Origin: Hordeum vulgare subsp. vulgare
Taxonomy: Eukaryota; Streptophyta; Magnoliopsida; Poales; Poaceae
DNA: 64,000 nucleotides
Assembly (NCBI RefSeq): GCF_904849725.1
Contig: NC_058518.1
Span: forward strand, 326,576,581 to 326,640,580
Reading direction: 5' to 3'
Positions 1 to 9,779 of the stretch are shown here, piece after piece (position 1 is the first letter of the stretch; the number at the start of each line of letters is the position of its first letter). The notes beneath the pieces were generated by a model. The model had not been told where the DNA came from, did not search any database, and saw only the letters and a list, made by a program, of their open reading frames with translations. A program made the translations under genes and the position numbers.

Positions 1-53
1 GGTTGAATACTCTACCCTCGAAAACTGTTGCGATCCCCTACACTTGCGGGTTA
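1..53 (+). repeat. End fragment of a gypsy LTR related to element X
   Basis: The last 28 or so bases resemble the reverse complement of the first bases of the X LTR (20015 and 28650): the core gatcccctaYacttgYgggtYat is shared. This would be the terminal (U5) end of a plus-oriented copy. It is cut by the window edge, so its extent is unknown. The final CA expected of an LTR reads GA here. Confidence 0.4.
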
Positions 54-285
54 TGACGCCTCGGTCGAGGTCGACCCCTACATCGCCGACAAAAGCCACA
101 CCGCCGCCGGCCGCCTCCGTCGTAGAGCTCCCTGTTGCTGGCCTTCTCCACCGTCCTCCTCCGACCCCAACCTCGCCGGCCATCACCACCACCATCACCG
201 GCGCCTCCTCATCTCCACCTCGCCGGTCCTCCCCAAGCCGTTGTCTCCCCTTCAACCGGTGGTGAGCCATCGCGGCTCCAGCCAC
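54..285. repeat. GC-rich left flank of CACTA1, probably part of a chromodomain-type gypsy LTR
   Basis: This is C-rich sequence with several overlapping short open frames and no recognisable protein. The LTRs of Z and Q carry a comparable GC-rich block (about 37040-38110, 47210-48280 and 61090-61850). The sequence right of the CACTA (10013-12857) is related to those LTRs. I therefore read 54-285 as the same LTR, split by the CACTA insertion. The assignment is an inference from composition and order; I did not find a long direct match. Confidence 0.3.
283..285. other. 3-bp target site duplication of CACTA1 (left copy; right copy 10013-10015)
   Basis: The trinucleotide CAC stands directly before the CACTA terminus at 286 and directly after the TAGTG terminus at 10012. 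A 3-bp duplication is the hallmark of CACTA insertion, so both ends of the element are original. Confidence 0.85.
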
Positions 286-578
286 CACTAGTAGAAAACA
301 GGGCTATCATTCGGCCCTGGCCAGCCCATTAGTCCCGGTTCTTCAAGAACCGGGACCAATGGGGGGTATTAGACCCGGTTCGTGAGCCCAGGGGGCGGGC
401 CGGGGCCCCGTGGGCATTGGTCCCGGTTCGTGTAGAACCATTTGTCCCGGTTCGAGCCACGAACCGGGACCAATGGTCCTCGCAGCTGGCCCACAACCAT
501 TGGTCCCGGTTCGTGGCATGAACCAGGACAGAAGGGGTGGCTTTAGTCCCGGTTCATGCCACGAACTGGGACAAATAA
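286..578. repeat. 5' subterminal hairpin region of CACTA1
   Basis: Several short inverted repeats of the type attagtcccggttc...gaaccgggaccaat occur here, for example at about 326-361, 417-475 and 502-575. In CACTA elements subterminal repeats are binding sites for the TNPA-type protein. The last copy ends just before the TATA box at 585, so the array is also the upstream promoter region of the transposase gene. Confidence 0.8.
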
Positions 579-584
579 CTTGCC

Positions 585-592
585 TATATATA
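585..592 (+). promoter_or_regulatory. TATA box of the CACTA1 transposase gene
   Basis: TATATATA lies directly after the last subterminal hairpin and about 390 bp before the transposase ATG at 985. The gap would be a 5' leader; a plausible intron acceptor (tgcacgcag) immediately precedes the ATG. Confidence 0.6.
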
Positions 593-984
593 CCCACCGC
601 CGCGGCAGAGCACTCCACAGTGCTCTGTTTTTTTCAATTCAGCGAGGTTTCTAGTTCACCTCCTATGCACATGAGGTGTTCACCTCCTATGCACATGAGG
701 TGTTCGATGAAATGCACGAGCCACACTAGTTAAGCTTTCTCCTCTCGAAGCTCGACCTAGGAGCTCCATCTTTTTTCGAGATTTGTCTAGATTTAGGGGT
801 CCGCCACGCCTCGTCCCCGTTTTAACCGCCATTGATCGCCCGCACCGATCTCATCGCTCGCACCACCGTGTTGACCCTCTTGTTTTTATCTTCTTTAGGA
901 TACTTGTCTGATTTTCTTACTTTAGATAGATATTTGTCTGATTTTCTTAATTTTGACACACATAATTATATGTAATGCACGCAG

Positions 985-3900
985 ATGAACCGGCAATGGA
1001 TGTATGGTGACAGACACACCTCCGAGTACATTAAGGGCGTGCATATTTTTCTCGAAGTAGCTGAGGCAAACAAGCAGAATGGTTTTATGTGTTGTCCATG
1101 CAGTAAATGTGGGAATACAAAGTCTTACTCTTACCGAAAAATCCTTCACACCCACCTGCTTTACAAGGGTTTCATGCCACACTATAATGTTTGGACGAGG
1201 CACAGAGAAATAGGGGTTATGATGGAAGACGGCAAAGAAGAAGAGGACGATGACAACTATGTGCCCCCTGAATACGGTGATGCTGCAACGGGGGGAGCTG
1301 CTGATGATCAAGAGGAACCAGACGATGTGCCCGATGATGCTGCAACGGAGGAAGTTGCTGAAGTTCAAGAGAAACCAGACGATGTGCCCGATGATGATCT
1401 CCGTCGGGTCATTGTCGATGCAAGGACGCAATGCGAAAGTCAAAAGGAGAAGCTGAAGTTCGATCGCATGTTAGAGGATCACAAAAAAAAGTTGTACCCC
1501 AATTGTGAAGATGGCAACACAAAGCTGGGTACCGTATTGGAATTGCTGCAGTGGAAGGCAGAGAATGTTGTGCCTGACAAAGGATTTGAGAAGCTACTAA
1601 AAATATTGAAGAAGAAGCTTCCAAAGGATAATGAATTGCCCAACAGTACATACGCAGCAAAGAAGGTCGTATGCCCTCTAGGATTGGAGGTGCAGAACAT
1701 ACATGCATGCCCTAATGACTGCATCCTCTACCGTGGTGCGTACGAGTATTTGAACGCATGCCCGGTATGCGGTGCATTGCGGTATAAGATCAGACGAGAT
1801 GACCCTGGTAATGTTGACAGCGAGCCCCGCAGGAAGAGAGTTCCTGCGAAGGTGATGTGGTATGCTCCTATAATACCACGATTGAAACGAATTTTCAAAA
1901 ATAAAGAGCATGCCAAGTTGATGCGATGGCAGAGTGAGGACCGTAAGAAAGATGGGAAGTTGAGAGCACCCGCTGATGGGTCGTGGTGGAGAAAAATCAA
2001 GAGAGAGTACTGGGCTGAGTTTGCACATGACCCAAGGAACGTATGGTTTGGTTTAAGCACGTATGGCATTAATCCTTTCGGGGAGCAGAGCAGCAATCAC
2101 AGCACCTGGCCCGTGACTCTATGTATGTATAACCTTCCTCCTTGGATGTGCATGAAGCGGAAGTTCATTATGATGCCAGTTCTCATCCAAGGCCCTAAGA
2201 AACTCGGCAACGACATGGATGTGTACCTAAGGAAATTAGTTTAAGAACTTTTACAGCTGTGGAATGGAAACGGTGTACGTGCGTGGGATGAGCACAAACA
2301 GGAGGAATTTAACCTGCACGCGTTGCTGTTTGTAACCATCAACGATTGGCCCGCTCTCAGTAACCTTTCAGGATAGACAAACAAGGGATACCACGCATGC
2401 ACGCACTGTTTAGCTGACACCGAAAGTATATACCTGGTAAGCTGCAGGAAGAATGTGTACCTGGGCCATCGTCGATTTCTTCCGACCAACCATCAATGTC
2501 GAAAGAAAGGCAAGCATTTCAAAGGCGAGACAGATCACCGGAAGAAGCCCGCCATGCGTACTGGTGATCACGTACTTGCTATGGTCAATGATTTACACGT
2601 AATCTTTGGAAAGGGTCCCGGCGGACTAGTTGTTCCGAGTGACGCTGGGGGACACGCACCCATGTGGAAGAAGAAATCTATATTTTGGGACCTACCCTAC
2701 TAGAAAGACCTAGAGGTCCGCTCTTGGATAGACGTGATGCACGTGACGAAGAACCTTTGCGTCAACCTACTAGGCTTCTTGGGCGTGTATGGGAAGACAT
2801 AAGATACAGCTGAGGCACAGGAGGACCTGCAACGTTTGCACGAAAAAGACGGCATGCCTCCAAAGCAGTATGAAGGTCCTGCGAGCTACGCTCTTACCAA
2901 ATAAGAGAAGGAAATCTTCTTTGAATGGCTGCTTAGTATGAAGGTCCCGACTGGCTTCTCGTTGAATATAAAGGGAATAATAAATATGGCAGAGAAAAAG
3001 TTTCACAACCTAAAGTCTCATGACTGCCACGTGATTATGACGCAACTACTTCCGGTTGCATTGAGGGGGCTTCTACCGGAAAACGTCCGATTAGCCATTG
3101 TGAAGCTATGTGCATTCCTTAATGCAATCTCTCAAAAGGTAATCGATCCAGAAATCATACCAAGGCTAAGGAGTGATGTGGTGCAATGTCTTGTCAGTTT
3201 CGAGCTGGTGTTCCCACCATCCTTTATCAATATCATGACGCACGTCCTAGTTCATCTAGTTGACGAGATTGTCATTCTGGGCCCCGTATTTCTACACAAT
3301 ATGTACCCCTTTGAGAGGTTCATGGGAGTCCTAAAGAAATATGTCCGTAACCGCGCTAGGTCGGAAGTAAGCATCTCCATGGGCCATCAAACAGAGGATT
3401 TTGTTGGGTTTTGTGTTGACTTCATTCCTGACCTTAAGAAGATAGGTCTCCCTAAATCGTGGTATGAGGGGAGACTGACTGGAAAAGGCATGCTTGGAGG
3501 GGAGACAATAATATGCAGGGACGGATATTCTTGGTCTCAAGCACACTTCACAGTTCTACAGAACTCTACCTTGGTGACCCCTTATGTCGATGAACACAAG
3601 AACAGTCTGCGCTCCAAACACCCGGAGCAGTGCGACGACTGGATTACATGTGAACACATCAGGAATTTCAGTAGTTGGTTGGAAACACGTCTCAGAGATG
3701 AAAACATTGTTTGTGATGAGCTGTACCCGTTGTCCAGGGGACCATCTTCGACTGTTATGATTTGGAAAGGATACAAGATAAATGGGAGTACATTTTACAC
3801 GATCGCCCAAGATCAAAAGAGCACCAACCAAAACAGCGGTGTCCACTTTGATGCAGCCACCGAGAGGGGAAAGGACACATATTATGGTTACATAGTGGAC

Positions 3901-4346
3901 ATATGGGAACTTGACTACGAAGTAGATTTTAAGGTCCCTTTGTTTAAGTGCAAATGGGTAAATCTGTCAGGAGGCGGGGTATAGGTAGACCCACAGTACG
4001 GAATAACAACAGTGGATCTGAACAATCTTGGGTACACTGACGAACCGTGCGTCCTAGCCAATGATGTGGCACAGGTTATCTATGTGTAGGACATGTCTAC
4101 CAAACCGAGAAAAAGAAAAATAAGGAAGCGAATACATCATATGATGAGCCAAAGCGCCACATAGTTCTTTCAGGAAAAAGGGACATCGTGGGAGTGGAGG
4201 GCAAGACATACATGTTCGAAGATTATGAAAAGTTTCATGAAATTCCTCCCTTCAAAGTCAAGGCTGACCCAAGCATCCTGATAAATGATGAAGATTATCC
4301 ATGGTTACGGCGCAATAAGGAAAGGACACAAGCGAAGAAAAAGTGA
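985..4346 (+). pseudogene. TNP2-type CACTA transposase, broken by stops and a frame change
   Basis: The first open stretch (985-2244, 419 residues) has an N-terminal transposase-associated domain (about residues 1-75, with a Cys cluster CCPCSKC). An acidic linker with two copies of a PDDVPDD-type repeat (about 78-135) and the start of the TNP2 catalytic domain (from about 235) follow. The same frame continues to about 3984 with in-frame stops at 2242-2244, 2374-2376, 2701-2703, 2800-2802, 2902-2904 and 3982-3984. The segment 2938-3984 contains the DUF4218 (about 3230-3420) and DUF4216 (about 3880-3984) regions typical of plant TNP2 proteins. The final part reads in another frame and stops at 4344-4346. 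The ATG at 985 follows an acceptor-like site and matches the usual family start. Transposase would bind the element ends and cut and rejoin DNA in the nucleus. Family is certain; the gene is non-functional as it stands. Confidence 0.9.
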
Positions 4347-4660
4347 AGACTTTCTCCACAACTATTATGATGATACCATGCCAACTTTCAACCTTTTCGT
4401 AGTTCATTTGAAATGCATGTTGTAACAGACAAGTTTCCGTATGAAATCTTGATACTTCGAAAGAGATTGTCCGTTTTGTACACGAAGTGCATCCAGTTTT
4501 TGCCGTAACCCTCTCAACTTTCTTGCATATGCTATGTGGATGAAATTATGATACCATGCCAAAATAAAAGAGAGGCGCAATGCTCACCTGCATGTTGCTT
4601 AGCTTCAGGCCAACGTGCAGGTGACCACTGCCCTTCTCCCTTCATCGTCTCTACACTCAG
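4347..4660. other. 3' non-coding region of the CACTA1 transposase
   Basis: This is non-coding sequence following the transposase stop. I see no ORF of note and no recognised element inside it. Confidence 0.5.
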
Positions 4661-4708
4661 GGCTTATAAACCGCTGCGAGTGCCTCTCGCTTAGCGAGGT
4701 GGGACTAA
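4661..4708. repeat. Direct repeat, copy 1 (second copy 5590-5637)
   Basis: A block starting ggcttataaac and ending tagcgaggtgggactaa is repeated in the same orientation at 5590-5637. The two copies bracket the AT-rich array and resemble motifs usually found near CACTA ends, which suggests internal duplication or joining of two CACTA units. Confidence 0.65.
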
Positions 4709-4852
4709 AAAACAGCTGCAGAAAGAATCAACTAAAAAACTCTTTTACCGGTTCATGCCACGAACCGGTACTAAAAGGTGCTCGTGGGGCCCCAGCCTTA
4801 AAACATGTACCAAATAAAATGCCTTTGTAACAGCCTTAGAACTGGTACTAAA

Positions 4853-5420
4853 GGAATCAACTAAAAAGCTTTTATAAACCTCTAGTATTATTGAAACTAA
4901 AATTATATAGAATTTTGTTACAAACTTTAATAGCAAAAAGAATTATCATAAAAGAAAATAAATAAGTAATTACAATTTTGTTCAAAACATTAAAAGCAAA
5001 AAGAATTATCATAAAAGAAAATAAATAAGTAATTAGAATTTTGTTACAAAGTTTAATAGCAAAAAGAATTATCGTAAAAGAAAATAAATAAGTAATTAGA
5101 AAAAAAAAGCAAAAAAACTAGGAAAAAATTAAAATAAAGGAATCAACTATAATGCTTTTATAAACCTCTAGTATTATTGAAACTAAAATTATATAGAATT
5201 TTGTTACAAACTTAAACAGGAAAAAGAATTATCAAAAAAGAAAATAAATAAGTAATTAGAATTTTGTTCAAAACATTAAAAGCAAAAAGAATTATCATAA
5301 AAGAAAATAAATAAGTAATTAGAATTTTGTTACAAACTTTAATAGCAAAAATAATTATCGTAAAAGAAAATAAATCAGTAATTAGAAACAAAAAAGAAAG
5401 CAAAAAACAGGGGGAAAAAT
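4853..5420. repeat. AT-rich higher-order tandem repeat inside CACTA1
   Basis: Two copies of a roughly 286-bp unit begin ggaatcaactaWaaWgctttt (about 4853 and 5139). Each contains two to three subrepeats of about 62 bp with the core gcaaaaagaattatc followed by aaaagaaaataaataagtaatta. It has no coding capacity on either strand beyond low-complexity frames. Confidence 0.8.
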
Positions 5421-5589
5421 TAAAAAAAGTGCCATCTACACGGCCACCACGGCCTGCATACGACTAGAAACCCATTACTAGGACCAGGATGCAGGCCCAC
5501 AGTAGGCCCAATAGGCCCACAAGCACAGAGAGTGATTTTAGGCTCGTAAGCCTGTAGTAGAGAGGAGCTCGAAGTGGTTGGTTCGACAC

Positions 5590-5637
5590 GGCTTATAAAC
5601 TACTCCGAGCCCCTCTCGGCTAGCGAGGTGGGACTAA
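5590..5637. repeat. Direct repeat, copy 2 (first copy 4661-4708)
   Basis: Same block as at 4661-4708, here with cccctctcggctagcgagg. It lies just before the internal hairpin array. Confidence 0.65.
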
Positions 5638-5663
5638 ACATAGCACCGCACCGCGCAAGGCCT

Positions 5664-5963
5664 TTGGTCCCGGTTGGTGGCACCAACCGGGACTAAAGGG
5701 AGGCATTGGTACCGGTTGGTGCAACCAACCGGGACCAAAGGTCTCTCCTTCCCGCCCTTCGGGCTGGTGAAAAGAGACCTTTAGTGCCCGTTTGTGCCAC
5801 CAACCGGTACCAATGCCTCTGCTTCCCGCCCGTTGGGCTGCTGAAAAGAGACCTTTGGTCCCGGTTAGTGACACCAACCGGTACCAATGCCCCCCTTCCC
5901 GCCCGTCGGGCTGCTGAAAAGAGACCTTTGGTCCCGGTTAGTGCCACCAACCGGGACTAAAGG
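5664..5963. repeat. Internal array of five CCGGTT hairpins
   Basis: Five imperfect hairpins of the form tttggtcccggttNgtg...caccaaccgggactaaagg lie at about 5665-5699, 5706-5741, 5780-5818, 5853-5890 and 5927-5963. The last three are separated by nearly identical spacers (cccgcccgtcgggctgctg then aaaagagacc), giving a period of about 73 bp. They look like CACTA subterminal repeats but sit in the middle of the element, directly upstream of a second TATA box. Confidence 0.85.
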
Positions 5964-5968
5964 TGGGG

Positions 5969-5976
5969 CTATATAA
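5969..5976 (+). promoter_or_regulatory. TATA box of the second CACTA1 gene
   Basis: CTATATAAG lies 6 bp after the last internal hairpin and about 55 bp before the ATG at 6026. The hairpin-TATA spacing repeats the arrangement of the transposase promoter (585) and of CACTA2 (18710). Confidence 0.6.
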
Positions 5977-6025
5977 GCGGCAGTTTAGAAATTTTGATCT
6001 CTCCCCCTCTCTCCATTCGATCACG

Positions 6026-6187
6026 ATGCCGACGTCGCCCCTGCCCCCCGCCGACGCTGCCAGGCTACTAGAAACGCTGCAGCCCGCGAAACCGTCCTCA
6101 TCGTCGCCGCCACCTACGCCGGTCGCCTGCACCTCCTCCATCTGCCCGCCAACGAGCAGCCCAGCCCTCCTCTGCTTCCCAAAGTGA
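6026..6187 (+). CDS. Possible first exon of the CACTA1 accessory gene (unknown protein)
   Basis: This 53-residue open frame begins at the first ATG after the TATA box and encodes a Pro/Ser/Ala-rich stretch. It ends in cccaaagtgagatcc, which can be read as a stop or as a splice donor (AA|GTGAG) leading into the AT-rich stretch that follows. I do not recognise the protein. It could simply be a 5' leader. Linking it to the exons at 7598 and beyond is an inference from the promoter position and shared strand. Confidence 0.3.
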   Translation: MPTSPLPPADAARLLETLQPAKPSSSSPPPTPVACTSSICPPTSSPALLCFPK

Positions 6188-7597
6188 GATCCGCCGCCAC
6201 TCCTCCCTCTCCTCCTCTAGCTCCGGCCTCCTCCCGTCGGCAGGCGTCCCTACTCTCCCCACGCCGCGCTCAGCGCCCCCATCCTCTCCCCTCGCCGACA
6301 GGGCCGGTCCTACATATCTCTTTTTCACTCTGATTTCTTCTGTTGGTTAGGATTAGAACAGATGAGCTCGGATTTTTATTCATAACTAATACACAACAAC
6401 AATATCTTGTAATTTCTAAATTTGTAGTCATCCAGATCTTTGTTCGAAACCTTTCTTTTTTTAAAATTAAACTAACAATGTTTTTAATTTTTTGTACCAT
6501 ATGTTTGTGTTTTAGTTTGCAAGATGTTATCTAGACAGTATGTATCTGGTAATACCTAAAGAAAATAAATTCGCATATTAGTTGATTAAGATCAAGGAGG
6601 GAGATATTGACATTTTTCCATAACAACTACAAGTACTTATGTTAGAAATTCCATGGAATAATGCCTACTGTTGAAAAAGAAGTGACAATTATAGGATAAA
6701 AATAATTATTGTAGGCACGAACGTAGAAGAAACATATAGCATTATTTTGGTAGTCCTAGGAATCTGATACTTGTGCATCTCGACCTATTTTGGTAGTCCT
6801 GCATATCGGATACTTGTGCATTTCGGATACTCTAGGAACATCATTTCCTTTTATATGCTTATCCTATGTTGTCCTGCATGAGCAATGGGATTAGATATGC
6901 AATTTTTGCTCACTAGAATAAACATTTCTGCCACTTTGGCAAAACTTATGCTAGTTAAATTAATCTAATGTTGTTAGCGACCAAAAGATGGCATATATTA
7001 ATTCTTGTTCATTAGATTGTTAGTTGTAGTGCAATATGAGACAGATAATTAAATTTTGTGGACGGTATGGCAACGTGTTTTTCTGTGAAATTAAAGGGGA
7101 TGACCAATTAAGGAAGCTGAACAACTATATTTTTGACCATACAAAAGTAAAAAATGAACTTGACTACAATATTTAATTATCTATGCTAGCAGCCGACTAT
7201 TTAAGTGATTACAACAATACTATATAATTTCTGATTTATAAGGCATGTCCATTTGATTTGATCATCAATTTAATCAAAAATAAAAAGGAATAGCCAATAA
7301 GTTACCATCTGGTTAGCATGAACTTGTCTTATAAGTTAACATCTGGTTAGCACGAACTTGTGTTTTATTTTCTTTATTTAGTCATGTGCATGTGAACTTA
7401 TTTCTTTATCCTTTTAGAATATAACAACTAGTATTAGCACCATAGTGAATATAGCTCTGGTTTTATTTATTTATAGTAAGTGCTTAGTAGTTGAACTAGT
7501 TGATTTAATAAAACTACTTTATTTTACTATATATAGAAGTAGTTTATTTTTAGGAAGAAAATTAATAGAACTAGTTTATTTTTTAGTTCATTTTACG
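6188..7597. other. AT-rich intron-like stretch of the accessory gene
   Basis: The first 140 bp are C-rich leader-like sequence and the rest is AT-rich without meaningful ORFs. I see no transposon ends in it. It most likely represents intron sequence between the TATA-proximal exon and the exon at 7598. Confidence 0.4.
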
Positions 7598-7999
7598 ATG
7601 CCTATCCCGCATCCTCGTCGTCGACTCGGCGGAGGACACCTGCTTGATCAGAGGGGCCATGTCCGGGACTGGGCTCCGCCCGGCTGGTATTGGGAGGTGC
7701 TACCTTCCGGGGAGCGTAGGTTGGTGAGGAGGTAGCCCGTTGTTGACCCGATCCTTGTTTGGTGGCGGTCGCGTGGGCGAGTGACGTTGCCGAGGCTTCC
7801 GGACACCGCGGAGGTGGTACGTCACCGTGTGAGCGAGGAGGACGAGCACGTCCATCGCTACATGGTTGCATTGGAGGAAAGGTTCGACAATACCTGGCAG
7901 GTTCTTCAGGGATATCACTGGAGCTATGATCCTATGATGGTTCCTTTTCTTTGGGTGTCCACCACCCGCGACGATACCCGTCGGGCGCTACGGTTCTAG
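7598..7999 (+). pseudogene. Accessory-gene exon of CACTA1, unknown protein, one in-frame stop
   Basis: A GC-rich frame starts with ATG at 7598 and runs to the stop at 7997-7999, interrupted once by TAG at 7733-7735 in the same frame. It encodes an Arg-, Trp- and Pro-rich N-terminal part (GHVRDWAPPGWYWEVLPSG) and a His/Glu/Tyr-rich part after the stop. GC content and codon use differ sharply from the AT-rich surroundings, so it is very probably a real exon. I do not recognise the family. It lies 380 bp upstream of the B3 exons on the same strand and may be part of the same gene. Confidence 0.45.
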
Positions 8000-8330
8000 C
8001 TATATTAGTGATGCTATATGTATGACAAGAGATGATGTAGTTTTGCTTATAATTGAATGCATGCTAATTTGAATACTACTTTATTTTACGATTTGGTTTT
8101 GCTTATTGAATGCTCAAATTGGAAAAGTACTCCTACTTTGAATGCTAAAATTGGAGAGCACTATGCAGAAATCTAGGAGCCCCCTCCATCATCCACGTCG
8201 TCGTCCCCGACACCGACCCCCCTCTGACCTCGAGTCAGGGTCTATATTGTTTTATGCTATTTTACCTTAAAGAGGGTATTTAATTAGGTCCTACCTAATA
8301 TTGATGATCATGTTGCTGTAAATGTTGCAT

Positions 8331-9296
8331 GACAATGTTGTAAAGGGTAGTAATTGGTCTCTTCAGCTGCTTTTCAGAGATGGAGTTCTTCACGATTATA
8401 TTTGAGAAATCCTCCAGCAGGCAGGTGCTGCTGGACAATTTTGTGAAGATGCTGGACGGCCATCGGCCACAGAACATGAAGCTGAGGCAGGCCGGCAACG
8501 GGCTTCGCAAGCTGTGGGACGTGGAGGTGGTGTTCGACACCGATGGAAGCATGTACCTAGATCGTGGATGGAAGCAGTTCGTCTCTGCCTACCACCTGCA
8601 GCACGGGTACTTCCTTATCTTCAGGTACGACGGCAACGCCACGTTCGCCGTGAAGGTGTTCGACACGACTATGTGTCGGAGGCGCTACCAGGACGACGAC
8701 GATGCTAGTATGCTCTGTCTATTCTTCCTCTCCATTAGGCTATGTCTCACACCCATTTTTAAAAAAAACTGTTTTGCATTTGGCAAGGCAATGTGAGCAG
8801 GAGCAGCGAGTACTGACAATGTTGTAAAGGGTAGTAATTGGTCTCTTCTGCTGCTTTTCAGAGATGGAGTTCTTCACGATTATACTTGAGAAATCCTCCA
8901 GCAGGCAGGTTCTGCCGAACAATTTTGTGAAGATGTTGGACGGTCATCGGCCACAGAACATGAAGCTGAGGCAGGCCGGCAATGGGCTTCGCAAGCTGTG
9001 GGACGTGGAGGTGGCGTTCGACACCGATGGAAGCGTGTACCTAGATCGTGGCTGGAAGCAGTTCGTCCCTGCCTACGACCCGCGGCATGGGTACTTCCTT
9101 GTCTTCGGGTACGACGACAACGCCACGTTCACCGTGAAGGTGTTCGACACGACTATGTGTCGGAGGCGCTACCAGGACGACGACGATGCCAGTACGCTCT
9201 GTCTCTTCTTCCTATCCATTAGGCTATGTCCCACACCCATTTTTAAAAAACTTTTTTGCATTTGGCAAGGCAATGGGAGCAGGAGCAGTGAGTACT
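8331..9296 (+). repeat. Tandem duplication of a ~484-bp exon-containing unit
   Basis: Unit 1 is 8331-8814 and unit 2 is 8815-9296. Both begin gacaatgttgtaaagggtag and end gagcagYgagtact. Each contains a pyrimidine-rich acceptor (ctgcttttcag), the B3 exon and the same intron-like tail. The units abut exactly, which marks an in-place tandem duplication inside the transposon. Confidence 0.93.
8380..8796 (+). pseudogene. B3 DNA-binding domain, duplicated copy 1
   Basis: The 138-residue frame starts MEFFTIIFEKSSSRQV directly after an acceptor-like ttttcag|ag. Residues 2 to about 105 follow the plant B3 domain pattern: FFTIIFEKS opening strand, a LPxxF-like LDNFVK, a W-x-V strand (LWDVEVVF), a GW-x-x-F segment (RGWKQFVSAY) and GYFLIFRYDGN. 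That pattern fits the REM branch. After CRRRYQDDDDAS the frame probably enters intron sequence (possible donor at 8708) or ends at TGA 8794-8796. It lacks the basic C-terminal part found after copy 2, so it would act only as an extra B3 exon or is dead. Confidence 0.75.
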
Positions 9297-9526
9297 GCGA
9301 CAGGTGCTATGTCTACGGCAGCAGCGACTCTGGCTATAGCAAAAGTAGCAGCGACTCTGGCTACAGCAAAAGTAGCAGTGACGATGGCCTCGCGATGGTG
9401 ATCCCATAGCTGGGCAACATGGCCATGCCAATTCTGGTAGAGGAGTACATCCCACAGCCTGGCCTGGGGCTTCGCCGCTCTAAGCGCATCAGGATGATGA
9501 AGGAGAAGGTGAAGAAGCAGGAGTGA
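8864..9526 (+). pseudogene. B3-domain protein gene, copy 2, with Ser-rich repeats and basic tail; one in-frame stop
   Basis: The frame from ATG 8864 runs to TGA 9524-9526 with one TAG at 9407-9409, probably from a CAG glutamine codon. Residues 2-105 are a B3 domain nearly identical to copy 1. The hydrophobic stretch after DDDDAS may be an intron read through (possible donor at 9192). It is followed by two SDSGYSKSS repeats and, beyond the stop, a basic tail LGLRRSKRIRMMKEKVKKQ that could be a nuclear localisation signal. B3 proteins bind DNA as transcription factors. Here the gene lies inside the CACTA on the transposase strand, so it is either captured host sequence or a regular accessory gene of this lineage. 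It may be expressed as a protein lacking the tail. Confidence 0.75.
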
Positions 9527-9779
9527 AGATCTTAAGAACCTGATGGAGCTTTAATCTTTATAGTGTAAACCTTTTAAGTACGATAGTGTTGAACTGCTAC
9601 TGCACTTTTAAGTATGATGGTGGTGTGCCTGCTGAAATTTTGTGCATGCTCATGGATGCTCATTGATGAAAGATAAAATTATTTCTTTTTGTGCTTTCTC
9701 ATGGATGCTCCTTGGTTGGTGTATATAACAACCTAAATTAACCCCTAAACCAACCCCTTTCAAAAAAAACTCAGCTTCA

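Noticed and set aside
922..1443. 173-codon minus-strand ORF
   Set aside because: It is a shadow of the transposase N-terminal region and its acidic repeats on the opposite strand.
5620..5960. Overlapping repetitive ORFs on both strands
   Set aside because: They are translations of the hairpin array; the repetition reflects the DNA repeat and not a protein family.
5664..5963. CRISPR-like spacing of palindromic repeats
   Set aside because: The spacers are themselves repeated and similar, the context is a plant CACTA transposon, and no cas gene is present.
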